This document shows, one piece after another, positions 1-7,813 of a stretch of DNA of 26,410 nt. Origin of the DNA: Bacillota bacterium (GTDB lineage: Bacteria > Bacillota > Bacilli > Bacillales > Cytobacillaceae); the NCBI GenBank assembly GCA_023389895.1, contig JAEWDX010000340.1, positions 1-26,410 of the forward strand, given 5' to 3'. Numbering within the stretch: position 1 is the stretch's first letter; each line of letters begins with the position of its first letter. A program made the translations under genes and the position numbers. The notes under the pieces were generated by a model. The model searched no databases, was not told where the DNA came from, and worked only from the letters and a program-made list of their open reading frames with translations.

Positions 1-474
1 GCATAATATAAAGGAATGTGAATAAACTTCATCCCGAGCATCCTCTTCTGTTTCCTCATTCGTTTTTTTCGTCGGTTTAAAATATTCCCCGCGAATAAAG
101 GTCACAACAATGTCCATCTCATATTGAACATCTTTGAACATTTTTTCAACGAGTAGGAGCATTTGCTCTTTCCATTCTCCTACATCATTCGTTTGCAGCC
201 CTGTTTGTAAAATAAGCTGACTATGATTTTCTACTTCCTTTTGAAACCTCACTTCAAATAGTTTTATATCCATTTGCCCAGTTAATACTTTTTTGAAGTT
301 ACTCATAAATAATTCTTGATGTTCCATATCTAACATCGGAAAGGGATGGCTCTCCTGATGGTAAATATCACTGCTTTCCTTTCTAATATACACATTAAAG
401 ATATCAGTAATTTTCATTAAATCATTATTAAATTTGAATTGCTTACGTATATTTGCAATGTCTTTTTTGTTCAT
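1..474 (-). CDS. DUF4317 family protein, N-terminal 158 codons (runs off the window)
   Basis: The reading frame is open from the ATG at 474 to the window edge, so the C-terminal part is missing. The N-terminus reads MNKKDIANIRKQFKFNND and is followed by DIFNVYIRKES, HPFPMLDMEHQELFMSNFKKV and VVTFIRGEYFKPTKK (the latter in the last third). These match the DUF4317 family as I remember it from Bacillaceae and clostridia. The function of that family is unknown. The gene lies 23 bp downstream of the endonuclease Q gene on the same strand, so it is probably the last or next-to-last gene of the nudF-endoQ transcript. No signal peptide or membrane segment is visible in this portion. The family assignment comes from recall of the conserved N-terminus. 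Confidence 0.85.
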   Translation of the reverse strand, partial: MNKKDIANIRKQFKFNNDLMKITDIFNVYIRKESSDIYHQESHPFPMLDMEHQELFMSNFKKVLTGQMDIKLFEVRFQKEVENHSQLILQTGLQTNDVGEWKEQMLLLVEKMFKDVQYEMDIVVTFIRGEYFKPTKKTNEETEEDARDEVYSHSFILC

Positions 475-497
475 GAGATGTTTAGCTCCTATAACTT

Positions 498-1661
498 TTA
501 ATCTGCAATTTTCCCGTACTTACCCCCGCCGCCTGCGGTTAAGCTAAGTTTCCCCTCTCTAGCCTTCACAATTAGTTCCGCTGTTTTTGCTGGGATGATT
601 TCTGCAAGCTTTTCTTGGGAGACTTTGTGTAAAATCGCCATTTCTGTCCCGAAATGATTTAATAATTTTTCGAGCATTTTAGCACCTAGTCCCGGAATAA
701 ATTCTAGGGGAACTTGATGAATATATGGTGGGCGATTTGCTGATGTAGAACTTGATGTTTTTAATTCAGCAATTCTATCTGCGACTCCTTTAATGAATTT
801 CGTACTGCCGCAATGAGTGCACACAGTACTATTAGGAGCGCTTGGCTCAACACATTGCGCACATGTTGTTCCATGGTATTTGCCTAAGAGCGGGTCCAGG
901 CCATAATTTGCTTTTATTTTCCGTCCACCCATACCCTTTAATGCTTTTTCTATTTCGTGGAAGGTTGGTTCATTCAAGGAAAGGACTTGGTATTCCCTTG
1001 CAATCTTTTTCAATGAATGAGCATCTGAATTTGTAATAAAGGAATAATGATGCAGTTCTTCAATTTTATCAGCCATAAATGTATCTGAGCTTAGTCCAAG
1101 CTCAATCGCATCAATTTGTTCTTTATTAAACACTTCCGTTAATGATTTATTAACCCCTTTTCCGTACAGGCTTTTAAAAGGTGTAAATACATGAGCAGGG
1201 ATAAACAAACCGCCGAGTTCCTTCGTCTTTTGCTGAAGGTCACGGCCAGATACGTAAATTCTTTGCGAACTAAGAGTAATATTCTTCAGATGATGAGAGA
1301 GCCAATGTGAAAAAAGCTTCATTTTTTCTAATGTTGGAAAAAAGCAGAGAACATGAATGGGGCCGTGGCAATTTTCATCGTAAATCTCAAGTTCTGATCC
1401 TGGAATAATGGTTAAATCGCCAAACATGAATCCACCGTCTTCATGCTCGATAATATCCCCCGCTTCCATTAGCTGCTCGATTTCAAGAAGTACTTCTGGT
1501 GAATGGCAATCAATGATGCCGATGATATTCAAGCCTTTCTCATTCCTCGCATGCTCAATAATATTCGTAAATGTTAATGATTTTGCACCCGTTATTTTAA
1601 CAGGCTTTCCAGTCATTGTTCTCCCAATATGGATATGTAAATCCGCATAATAATCATTCAT
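498..1661 (-). CDS. Endonuclease Q family protein (PHP domain, zinc finger, HhH)
   Basis: Predicted DNA repair enzyme. Characterised endonuclease Q enzymes nick DNA 5' of deaminated bases (uracil, hypoxanthine, xanthine) and of abasic sites. In this 387-residue protein the PHP metal site is visible: D7-x-H9-x-H11 near the N-terminus, E90 in PGSE, H157 in PAHVF, and D213/H215 in NSDAH. A four-cysteine zinc finger follows (C267, C270, C281, C284), then a helix-hairpin-helix segment around residues 321-357 beginning IPGLG. This is the full domain order expected for the family. The start codon overlaps the nudF stop by one base (TAATG), which implies translational coupling. Pairing with a nucleotide-sanitising Nudix enzyme fits a role in base-damage control. 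Older annotations call this family TIGR00375 or a helicase-like protein, but no helicase motif is present. Confidence 0.9.
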   Translation of the reverse strand: MNDYYADLHIHIGRTMTGKPVKITGAKSLTFTNIIEHARNEKGLNIIGIIDCHSPEVLLEIEQLMEAGDIIEHEDGGFMFGDLTIIPGSELEIYDENCHGPIHVLCFFPTLEKMKLFSHWLSHHLKNITLSSQRIYVSGRDLQQKTKELGGLFIPAHVFTPFKSLYGKGVNKSLTEVFNKEQIDAIELGLSSDTFMADKIEELHHYSFITNSDAHSLKKIAREYQVLSLNEPTFHEIEKALKGMGGRKIKANYGLDPLLGKYHGTTCAQCVEPSAPNSTVCTHCGSTKFIKGVADRIAELKTSSSTSANRPPYIHQVPLEFIPGLGAKMLEKLLNHFGTEMAILHKVSQEKLAEIIPAKTAELIVKAREGKLSLTAGGGGKYGKIAD

Positions 1662-2212
1662 TATTTATTCAACGCCTTTTGTAATTGCATGTATGAAATG
1701 GCATACGCTGTTTTCGCATCATGTATTTTCTCTTCCTCTATCAGTTTTTCAGCGTCTTCAAGCGTCATTTCTAGTAAATTAAGAAATTCATCTTCATCGG
1801 GTGAGGCAGCATTTTCCTTTTTTCTTAGCCCAGTAGCGATATAGAGATGAATGATTTCGTCAGCAAATCCTGGAGATGTATAAAATGAAATGAGCTTTTT
1901 TATTTCCAAGCATTCATAACCTGTTTCTTCCTCAAGCTCCCTTTTCGCGCAATCTAGTGGATCTTCTCCACGCTCGAGTTTTCCAGCAGGAATTTCAATA
2001 ATTGTTTTTTCAAGAGCTTTACGATATTGCTCAACCATGACGATCTTATTATCATCCGTTATCGCGAGCACAGCAACTGCTCCAGGATGTTTAATAATTT
2101 CACGTTTAGCTATCTTTCCATTTGGAAGCTCCACATCTTCTATTTGAAGCTTAATCACTTTTCCGCTGAAAATTTCCTCTGTATTGATTGTCTTTTCTTC
2201 TAGTCGCTCCAT
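1661..2212 (-). CDS. nudF: ADP-ribose pyrophosphatase NudF (Nudix hydrolase)
   Basis: Cytosolic Nudix hydrolase that cleaves ADP-ribose to AMP and ribose 5-phosphate. The Nudix box is complete at residues 77-100: G77, E83 and the REL-EEE-TGY core, matching GX5EX7REUXEEXGU. The length of 183 residues is normal for the YqkG/NudF family. The start is supported by AGGAGTG about 10 bases upstream of the ATG at 2212. It is the first gene of a minus-strand unit leading into endonuclease Q and then DUF4317. In B. subtilis nudF (yqkG) also sits beside yqkF, and that order is retained here with yqkF transcribed divergently. Confidence 0.95.
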   Translation of the reverse strand: MERLEEKTINTEEIFSGKVIKLQIEDVELPNGKIAKREIIKHPGAVAVLAITDDNKIVMVEQYRKALEKTIIEIPAGKLERGEDPLDCAKRELEEETGYECLEIKKLISFYTSPGFADEIIHLYIATGLRKKENAASPDEDEFLNLLEMTLEDAEKLIEEEKIHDAKTAYAISYMQLQKALNK

Positions 2213-2348
2213 CGTCTTAGGCCACTCCTGTTCTAATCCGTTTATCTTTTACTCATACATATTATCATACTTTAGTTAGGTGAGGATGCATGAAGATTTA
2301 TCGATATAAGTCTGGGATTAGGGAGGAAATTCGTTGTATTTAATTGAA

Positions 2349-2421
2349 GTGACGGATATATTTCAATAAGTAAGCGATATATTTAAAAAATGGCGGATTT
2401 CCTTCTAAAAGTAAGCGATAT
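2349..2421. repeat. Four short units in ~21-bp phase upstream of yqkF
   Basis: Four related units occur in the nudF-yqkF intergenic region: GTGACGGATAT (2349), GTAAGCGATAT (2370), TGGCGGATTT (2391) and GTAAGCGATAT (2411). The shared GAT core recurs at 2355, 2376, 2396 and 2417, giving spacings of 21, 20 and 21 bp. The spacers are AT-rich and unrelated. This looks like a degenerate dispersed intergenic repeat rather than an operator array, but it lies within 150 bp of the yqkF start. Confidence 0.6.
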
Positions 2422-2493
2422 CTGTCATCTATCTCGAAATTAATATAGATTTATCTTAAAATAGAAGGAAATAAGAAGATTAGAGGTATCTTT

Positions 2494-3405
2494 ATGAAAA
2501 AAAGACGATTAGGTAAATCAGAATTGTATGTTAGTGAGCTTGGACTTGGGTGTATGTCTCTCGGGACTGAGTCGAAAAAAGCTGAGGCAATCATCGAAGC
2601 TGCTTTACAAGAAGGTGTGAATTATTTCGACACAGCTGATCTCTACGATTACGGGGAAAACGAACAGCTTGTCGGGAAAGCTCTGAAAAAGGTTAGAGAG
2701 CAAGTCATTATTGCGACAAAGGCGGGCAACCGCTGGAATGAACAAACAGATGGCTGGAGCTGGGATCCATCTAAACGATATATAAAAGAGGCAGTTAAAA
2801 ACAGCTTAAAAAGACTTGGTACAGATTATATCGATTTATTTCAGCTACATGGCGGAACAATCGAAGATCCAATTGAGGAAACCATTGAGGCATTTGAGGA
2901 ACTTTGTGCTGAAGGATATATCCGTTATTATGGGATTTCTTCGATACGGCCAAATGTCATTCGCGAATATGTAGAAAAATCAAATATCGTTTCAGTCATG
3001 ATGCAATATAGCATTTTGGATCGTCGCCCAGAAGAGGAAATCTTGCCGCTTCTTCAAAAAAATAATATTGGCACTGTTACAAGGGGACCGCTTGCTAACG
3101 GGCTGCTAAGCGCTAAAATGCTAGCGAAGGCATCTGAAAATGGTTATTTAGATTATCATTTTGCAGAATTAGCAGAAATGCTCCCACAGATCCGAGAAAA
3201 AATCACAGCAACACGCTCTATGAATGAAATTGCCCTTCAATACAATTTAGTTAATCCTGCTGTCTCCTCTGTCATTGCAGGTGCAAGCTCAGTTGAGCAA
3301 ATTCACGAGAACGCAAAAGCTATCCGTGCTCATCCGCTTACAGATTGGGAGCTAACTACTATTAGAGAAATAACAAAAATGAATATTTATAAGCAGCATA
3401 GGTAA
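2494..3405 (+). CDS. yqkF: Aldo/keto reductase YqkF
   Basis: NAD(P)H-dependent oxidoreductase of the aldo/keto reductase superfamily with a (beta/alpha)8 barrel, 303 residues. The catalytic tetrad is readable: D46 and Y51 in FDTADLY, K76 in IATKAG, and H119 in FQLHGG. The C-terminal nucleotide-binding part contains the SSVIAGASSVEQI segment typical of the family. The physiological substrate is unknown. GAGGT lies 8 bases ahead of the ATG. The gene is divergent from nudF and convergent with yqkE, as its B. subtilis namesake is neighbour to both. It is most likely monocistronic, because a strong terminator follows 15 bp after the stop. Confidence 0.9.
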   Translation: MKKRRLGKSELYVSELGLGCMSLGTESKKAEAIIEAALQEGVNYFDTADLYDYGENEQLVGKALKKVREQVIIATKAGNRWNEQTDGWSWDPSKRYIKEAVKNSLKRLGTDYIDLFQLHGGTIEDPIEETIEAFEELCAEGYIRYYGISSIRPNVIREYVEKSNIVSVMMQYSILDRRPEEEILPLLQKNNIGTVTRGPLANGLLSAKMLAKASENGYLDYHFAELAEMLPQIREKITATRSMNEIALQYNLVNPAVSSVIAGASSVEQIHENAKAIRAHPLTDWELTTIREITKMNIYKQHR

Positions 3406-3420
3406 TTTTCCGGAAAATTA

Positions 3421-3461
3421 AAAGGGGTATCTAAAGTTTTCTGACTTGTAGACACCCCTTT
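3421..3461. terminator. Bidirectional terminator between yqkF and yqkE
   Basis: AAAGGGGTATCTA at 3421-3433 pairs with TAGACACCCCTTT at 3449-3461, 12 of 13 pairs with one A-C mismatch. A-rich sequence before it and a T-rich tail after it would let it stop transcripts from both convergent genes. A separate perfect palindrome, AATTTTCCGGAAAATT, lies immediately before it at 3404-3419. Confidence 0.85.
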
Positions 3462-3477
3462 GAAAATTTCTCCATAG

Positions 3478-3723
3478 TTATTTAAACTTTTGCCAATTCA
3501 AATCACTTTCTCCGAGCAATTCTTCAAAACTTTTATTTTTTTCTTTTCGTCTACGTTCTTCTTTTTTGCGCTGTTCTTCCTCATCTTTTTGTTTATCTTC
3601 AACCGCTTTTAGTTCTTGTTTTTTTCCTTTTAATTGCTCCATAATATCATTGGTTAACATGTCACCAAGTGTCATTGGTTTATCGTCTAATTTCGTTTGA
3701 GTTACTTGTTTTTTCTTTTTCAT
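3478..3723 (-). CDS. yqkE: YqkE-like small charged protein (DUF3886)
   Basis: Small, highly charged protein of 81 residues whose middle is a Lys/Glu/Arg-rich predicted helix or coiled coil and whose C-terminus reads KNKSFEELLGESDLNWQKFK. This is the signature I associate with DUF3886/YqkE. The function is unknown. I place the start at 3723 rather than at the in-frame ATG at 3753 for two reasons. GAGGCG sits 7 bases before the 3723 ATG, while the upstream ATG has no ribosome binding site. An extended -10 element (TGGTATAAT, 3756-3764) also lies directly upstream of 3753, so the transcript would begin at about the upstream ATG or after it. The gene lies between scoB and yqkF and has its own promoter. 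Confidence 0.85.
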   Translation of the reverse strand: MKKKKQVTQTKLDDKPMTLGDMLTNDIMEQLKGKKQELKAVEDKQKDEEEQRKKEERRRKEKNKSFEELLGESDLNWQKFK

Positions 3724-3755
3724 TTGAATCGCCTCATGAAATCTTTTTGTCATTT

Positions 3756-3764
3756 ATTATACCA
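3756..3764 (-). promoter_or_regulatory. Extended -10 promoter element for yqkE
   Basis: On the minus strand the sequence is TGGTATAAT, a perfect TGnTATAAT extended -10. The -35 region (around 3779-3785, inside the end of scoB) is a poor match, as is common with extended -10 promoters. It predicts a transcription start near 3749, which decides the yqkE start codon. Confidence 0.65.
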
Positions 3765-3787
3765 TAAGCTCATGCTGATGCTGAATT

Positions 3788-4456
3788 TTAATAAGCGTCC
3801 AATTTAATATTTTCATCCACATTTAGCGCTGCCTCTGTCGATTGGATGATATCCTCAACTGTGTAACCTTTTGCGACTTCAACAAGCTTTAAACCAGAAT
3901 CCGTCACATCCATAACGGCTCTCTCTGTAATAATCCGATTCACTACAGCCTTTCCTGTCAACGGTAGCGTGCATTCCTTCAAGATTTTCGAATCGCCATT
4001 TTTATTCGTATGATCCATGATCACAATAATCTTCCCTGCTCCATGAACAAGATCCATCGCACCGCCCATCCCTTTAATCATCTTACCTGGGATCATCCAG
4101 TTAGCCAAATCACCCTTTTCAGAGACTTCCATTCCGCCAAGGATGGCGATATTCACATGACCTCCGCGAATCATCGCAAAGGATTCAGCACTATCAAAAT
4201 AAGCAGCCCCGGAAATGGCTGTGACGGTTTCCTTTCCAGCATTAATTAAATCTGGATCAACGTCGGTCCGAAAAGGGTATGGACCGATTCCAAGCAAGCC
4301 ATTTTCTGATTGTAGAATGACTTGTTTATCTTTAGAAATATAATTAGCGACTAAGGTCGGCATCCCGATTCCTAGATTAACATAAAAGCCAGTTTCAATT
4401 TCCCGTTCTGCTCGTTTCGCTATTTTTTCACGAACTGCCGCTTTACCATTACTCAT
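3788..4456 (-). CDS. scoB: Succinyl-CoA:3-ketoacid CoA transferase, subunit B
   Basis: Beta subunit of the family I CoA transferase that activates acetoacetate to acetoacetyl-CoA using succinyl-CoA. The catalytic glutamate is E51 in the LQSENGLLG signature, and GIGMPTLV precedes it. The start at 4456 is chosen because AAGGAGGTG lies 7 bases upstream. An in-frame ATG at 4474 is upstream of that Shine-Dalgarno and has none of its own. The 222-residue length fits bacterial ScoB. It overlaps the end of scoA by 8 bp, so translation is coupled and subunit stoichiometry is probably 1:1. It is the last gene of the thiolase-scoA-scoB operon. Confidence 0.93.
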   Translation of the reverse strand: MSNGKAAVREKIAKRAEREIETGFYVNLGIGMPTLVANYISKDKQVILQSENGLLGIGPYPFRTDVDPDLINAGKETVTAISGAAYFDSAESFAMIRGGHVNIAILGGMEVSEKGDLANWMIPGKMIKGMGGAMDLVHGAGKIIVIMDHTNKNGDSKILKECTLPLTGKAVVNRIITERAVMDVTDSGLKLVEVAKGYTVEDIIQSTEAALNVDENIKLDAY

Positions 4457-5156
4457 TGACAGCACCTCCTTCATTCACCGTCAGCCTTTCAATCCGCTTT
4501 TCCTGTTCTCCCTCAATTAAAGCTTGAACATAAATACTTGGAGTGTGAATAGCATTCGAATCAAGCTCACCAATTTCGTAAAGGCGTTCTACTTCAGCAA
4601 TGGTCACTTTTCCAGCTGCTGCGATCATCGGATTAAAGTTTCTCGCCGTTTTATGATAGATGAGATTCCCCATCTTATCTCCTTTCCATGCCCTAACTAA
4701 ACTGAAGTCCGCGGTTAAAGCTTCCTCCAGCAAATATTCATTTCCATGAAAAATTTTTGTTTCCTTTCCATCTGCAATCGGCGTTCCCACCCCTGCTGGT
4801 GTGTAAAAGGCAGGAATCCCTGCTCCACCTGCACGGATTTTTTCTGCAAGTGTTCCTTGCGGTAATAGTTCAACATCCAATTCCCCTGAGAGAACCTGCC
4901 GTTCAAATTCTTTGTTTTCCCCTACATAAGAACCGATCATTTTCTTAATTTGTTTATTTTTTAACAGCAGGCCAAGTCCCCACTCATCAATGCCGCAGTT
5001 GTTCGAAATAATGGTTAAGTTCTGAACACCTTTTTCCATTAAGGCAAGAATGAGATTTTCCGGTATTCCGCATAGTCCAAATCCTCCCACCATCAGAGTG
5101 GCCCCATCATGAATATCCTTTACCGCCTCTTGAAAGGAAGTGTAAATTTGTTTCAT
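4449..5156 (-). CDS. scoA: Succinyl-CoA:3-ketoacid CoA transferase, subunit A
   Basis: Alpha subunit partner of ScoB. The family I CoA transferase signature GGFGLCGIP is at residues 24-32. The start at 5156 gives a 235-residue protein of normal length and is preceded by AGGGGAG 6 bases upstream. An in-frame ATG at 5183 and one at 5189 would add residues not typical of the family and lack a binding site. Acetoacetyl-CoA homologues (AtoD/AtoA type) use acetate or other acyl donors, so the CoA donor cannot be fixed from sequence. Succinyl-CoA is the usual donor in Bacillus. Confidence 0.93.
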   Translation of the reverse strand: MKQIYTSFQEAVKDIHDGATLMVGGFGLCGIPENLILALMEKGVQNLTIISNNCGIDEWGLGLLLKNKQIKKMIGSYVGENKEFERQVLSGELDVELLPQGTLAEKIRAGGAGIPAFYTPAGVGTPIADGKETKIFHGNEYLLEEALTADFSLVRAWKGDKMGNLIYHKTARNFNPMIAAAGKVTIAEVERLYEIGELDSNAIHTPSIYVQALIEGEQEKRIERLTVNEGGAVNE

Positions 5157-5288
5157 GTTATCTCCCCTCGCATCTATTCGCATTGTCAAAATTTATTAAA
5201 TCGCACATAAACAGAGTTTTCACCCGTTCTTTCCTTCATCATTTCCTTCTATCATCATTCGCTCCAATATTCTCAAGCTCTTCTTGAA

Positions 5289-6476
5289 TTAAACTAGCTC
5301 GACAATAGTCGCAACTCCTTGCCCACCTCCAATGCAAAGTGTTGCTAATCCTGTTCTCGCTTGTCTCTTTTGCATTTCATGAATTAATGTGACAAGAATT
5401 CTTGCTCCACTTGCTCCAATCGGATGTCCTAAAGCAATTGCCCCGCCATTCACATTTACGATTTCTTTATTAAAATGAAGCTCGCGAGCAACCGCTAATG
5501 ATTGAGCAGCGAACGCCTCATTTGCCTCGATTAAATCGATGTCCTCCATTGAAATCGCAGCTTTTTCTAGTGCCTTTTTCACAGCTTGGACAGGTGCAAT
5601 CCCCATAATGCTTGGATCTACACCGGCATTTGTATTTGCCTTAATGGTCACCAGCGGCTGAATCTTTAGTTCCTCTGCTTTTTTCTTGCTCATTAAAATA
5701 AGAACGGCCGCCCCGTCGTTAATGCCTGACGCATTTCCAGCTGTTACACTGCCATCTTTTTTGAAGGCTGGACGTAAACTAGCCAATTTTTCAGCTGTTG
5801 TTCCTTTTTTCGGATACTCATCTGTATCAAACATAATCGGATCGCTTTTTCTTTGCGGAATTTCAACAGGGATGATCTCAGCTTTAAATTTACCTGCTTC
5901 AATCGCATGAACGGCTTTTTCCTGGCTTTGTACTGAAAATTCATCTTGCTCTTCTCTTGTTAGTTCATATCTATCGCAAAGGTTTTCGGCAGTTATGCCC
6001 ATATGATAATGATTAAAAGCACATGTTAACCCGTCTACAATCATTGAATCAATCAGCTGCTGATTCCCCATCTTGAAACCATTTCGTGCGTTGTTTAAAA
6101 TATATGGAGCTTGACTCATATTTTCCATGCCACCCGAGACAATAATTTCTGCATCCCCAGCCAAAATCGCCTGTGTTGCTAAATGAACAGCTTTTAGTCC
6201 TGAGCCGCATACTTTATTAATGGTCATTGCGGAAACGCTTTCAGGAAGCCCTGCTTTTAACGCTGCCTGTCTTGCCGGATTTTGGCCAAGTCCAGCTTGC
6301 AACACATTTCCTAAAATGACCTCATCCACCTGGTCCGGTCTTACACCTGATTTTTCAAGAGCGCCTTTAATTACTGCTGCACCAAGCTCTGTAGCCGATA
6401 TATCCTTTAGACCACCGTTAAAATTACCGATTGCTGTCCGAACAGCACTAACAATAACAACTTCAATTTGTGACAT
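5289..6476 (-). CDS. Acetyl-CoA C-acetyltransferase (thiolase)
   Basis: Cytosolic type II thiolase that reversibly cleaves acetoacetyl-CoA with CoA to two acetyl-CoA. All catalytic elements are present in the 395-residue form: C90 in INKVCGSG, H351 in GHPIGASG and C381 in LCIGGGQG. NEAFAAQ is present too. The start is uncertain. ATGs at 6476, 6485 and 6506 are in frame, and AGGAGAAAGGA lies between the first and last. I choose 6476 because the mature core begins with IEVVIVSAVRTAIG; 6485 is nearly as good. It is the first gene of the operon with scoA and scoB, and it is divergent from the HMG-CoA lyase gene. Short-chain acetoacetyl substrates are inferred from the neighbours, and a longer-chain 3-ketoacyl-CoA thiolase is possible. 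Confidence 0.92.
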   Translation of the reverse strand: MSQIEVVIVSAVRTAIGNFNGGLKDISATELGAAVIKGALEKSGVRPDQVDEVILGNVLQAGLGQNPARQAALKAGLPESVSAMTINKVCGSGLKAVHLATQAILAGDAEIIVSGGMENMSQAPYILNNARNGFKMGNQQLIDSMIVDGLTCAFNHYHMGITAENLCDRYELTREEQDEFSVQSQEKAVHAIEAGKFKAEIIPVEIPQRKSDPIMFDTDEYPKKGTTAEKLASLRPAFKKDGSVTAGNASGINDGAAVLILMSKKKAEELKIQPLVTIKANTNAGVDPSIMGIAPVQAVKKALEKAAISMEDIDLIEANEAFAAQSLAVARELHFNKEIVNVNGGAIALGHPIGASGARILVTLIHEMQKRQARTGLATLCIGGGQGVATIVELV

Positions 6477-6644
6477 TAAATTCATCCTTTCTCCTATTTC
6501 TTTCATTTAATTAATGTAGTTCGAGAAAAAACAGAGAAACCCTTTAATTTTGTCAAAATTTCCATTATTCTTGCTTTTATAAGTTCATTCAAATTACAAT
6601 AATGTTGAGACTCCCACCCCTAAGGGGGGGCTATCACACCGTAG

Positions 6645-6673
6645 TTGACTTTCTCGTTCGGAAAATCTGTAAT
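6645..6673 (+). promoter_or_regulatory. Sigma-A type promoter for HMG-CoA lyase
   Basis: TTGACT at 6645-6650, a 17-bp spacer, and TGTAAT at 6668-6673, each 5/6 to consensus. The start would be near 6680, giving a leader of about 100 nt before the ATG at 6784. Just upstream (6612-6630) is a C-rich/G-rich segment with CCCCTAAGGGG and a run of seven G, in the divergent control region shared with the thiolase operon. Confidence 0.6.
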
Positions 6674-6783
6674 AATTGTAGCTCTGCAAAATGGTTGGAT
6701 TTTATGGGCTGATAGGTTCAAATCCCCAGCCTAAACGCTTTAAAGCTATTCCTTTATTAAACTATGAGAACGGAGAAGAGATC

Positions 6784-7689
6784 ATGACTTTACCATTGCC
6801 TAGAAAAGTAACCATTATTGAGGTGGGCGCTCGCGATGGGCTCCAAAATGAAAAAGCCTTTGTGCCGACGAAAGCAAAGATTGATTTTATCAACAAGTTA
6901 AAAAAGGCAGGTCTAACCGAATTAGAGTTAACTTCTTTTGTTTCTCCAAAATGGGTGCCACAAATGGCTGATGCGGCTCAAGTTGTTTCTGAATGTGTTG
7001 ATCATCACACTCGTAATCTTGTGCTTATTCCGAATCGAAAGGGAATGGAAAGGGTCTTGCAAACTGATTGTAATGCTGTTGCTGTTTTCGTTGGGGTGAG
7101 CAACACATTTAATATGAATAACATAAATAAATCAACGAAGGAAAGTATGAGTGAGCTAATCCCATTGATTGCTGAATTAAAGCAAAAACACTTTTTTATC
7201 CGTGCTTGTATTTCAACAGCCTTTTATTGTCCGTACGAAGGAAAAATGAAAATAGAGGACACTGTAGCCCTCTGCCAGCAATTTATCGATGCAGGTGTTG
7301 ATGAGCTAAGTATTGCCGATACAATTGGCATGGCTACTCCTGATGAATCATTTGCACTATTTAGCTGTTTAAAGTCTCAATTTCCCTCAACCTTACTAAC
7401 TGCCCATTTCCATGACACGAGGAATCTTGCATTGACAAATATATTCGCTTCCATGCAAGCGGGAATTGATCGATTCGATACGTCAGCTGGGGGTCTTGGA
7501 GGCTGCCCATTTGCCCCTGGCGCTGCTGGAAATGCAGCAACAGAGGATGTTGTCTATATGCTAGAAAGAATGGGAATCGAGACGAATATTGATTTAAACA
7601 AACTCATCGAGGCCGTTGAGCTTGTTAAGCCGTACTTAACCCATCCGATCGAGAGTACCTATTATCGACTTCAGGAAGAAGAAAGATAG
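6784..7689 (+). CDS. mvaB: Hydroxymethylglutaryl-CoA lyase
   Basis: Cleaves HMG-CoA to acetyl-CoA and acetoacetate, the last step of leucine catabolism. B. subtilis has the homologue YngG. The DRE-TIM barrel features are clear: R17-D18 in GARDGLQNEK, TSFVSPKWVPQM, metal ligands H208 and H210 in AHFHDTRN, and catalytic C241 in GGLGGCPFAPGA. The start at 6784 is preceded by GGAGAAGAG, and 301 residues is the normal size. An ATG at 6691 is in frame but sits about 10 bases after the predicted transcription start and has no Shine-Dalgarno. Its product acetoacetate is the substrate of ScoAB encoded divergently, and the thiolase completes conversion to acetyl-CoA. Confidence 0.95.
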   Translation: MTLPLPRKVTIIEVGARDGLQNEKAFVPTKAKIDFINKLKKAGLTELELTSFVSPKWVPQMADAAQVVSECVDHHTRNLVLIPNRKGMERVLQTDCNAVAVFVGVSNTFNMNNINKSTKESMSELIPLIAELKQKHFFIRACISTAFYCPYEGKMKIEDTVALCQQFIDAGVDELSIADTIGMATPDESFALFSCLKSQFPSTLLTAHFHDTRNLALTNIFASMQAGIDRFDTSAGGLGGCPFAPGAAGNAATEDVVYMLERMGIETNIDLNKLIEAVELVKPYLTHPIESTYYRLQEEER

Positions 7690-7751
7690 AAAATGATCAC
7701 CCTACCAATTTTATCGAAGATTAGTGAACTATCATTTTATCCATAATTAGA

Positions 7752-7804
7752 AAAACAACACTCATAATCTAAGTTCTACATCTTTAGATCACGAGTGTTG
7801 TTTT
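7752..7804. terminator. Bidirectional terminator after mvaB
   Basis: AAAACAACACTC at 7752-7763 is perfectly complementary to GAGTGTTGTTTT at 7793-7804, with an additional inner ATCTAA/TTAGAT pairing. Flanking A and T runs make it usable for mvaB (+) and for the convergent hemerythrin-like gene (-). Confidence 0.85.
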
Positions 7805-7813
7805 GTTTCTGAA

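Noticed and set aside
3723..3753. Longer yqkE start at 3753
   Set aside because: An extended -10 element lies directly upstream of that ATG, so the message would start at or after it, and there is no Shine-Dalgarno.
6716..6735. tRNA T-arm-like GGTTCAAATCC
   Set aside because: The flanking bases do not form a 5-bp stem, and no acceptor, D or anticodon arm could be found around it.
6691..6783. 31-residue N-terminal extension of HMG-CoA lyase
   Set aside because: No ribosome site, located about 10 bases after the predicted transcription start, and absent from the normal length of the family.
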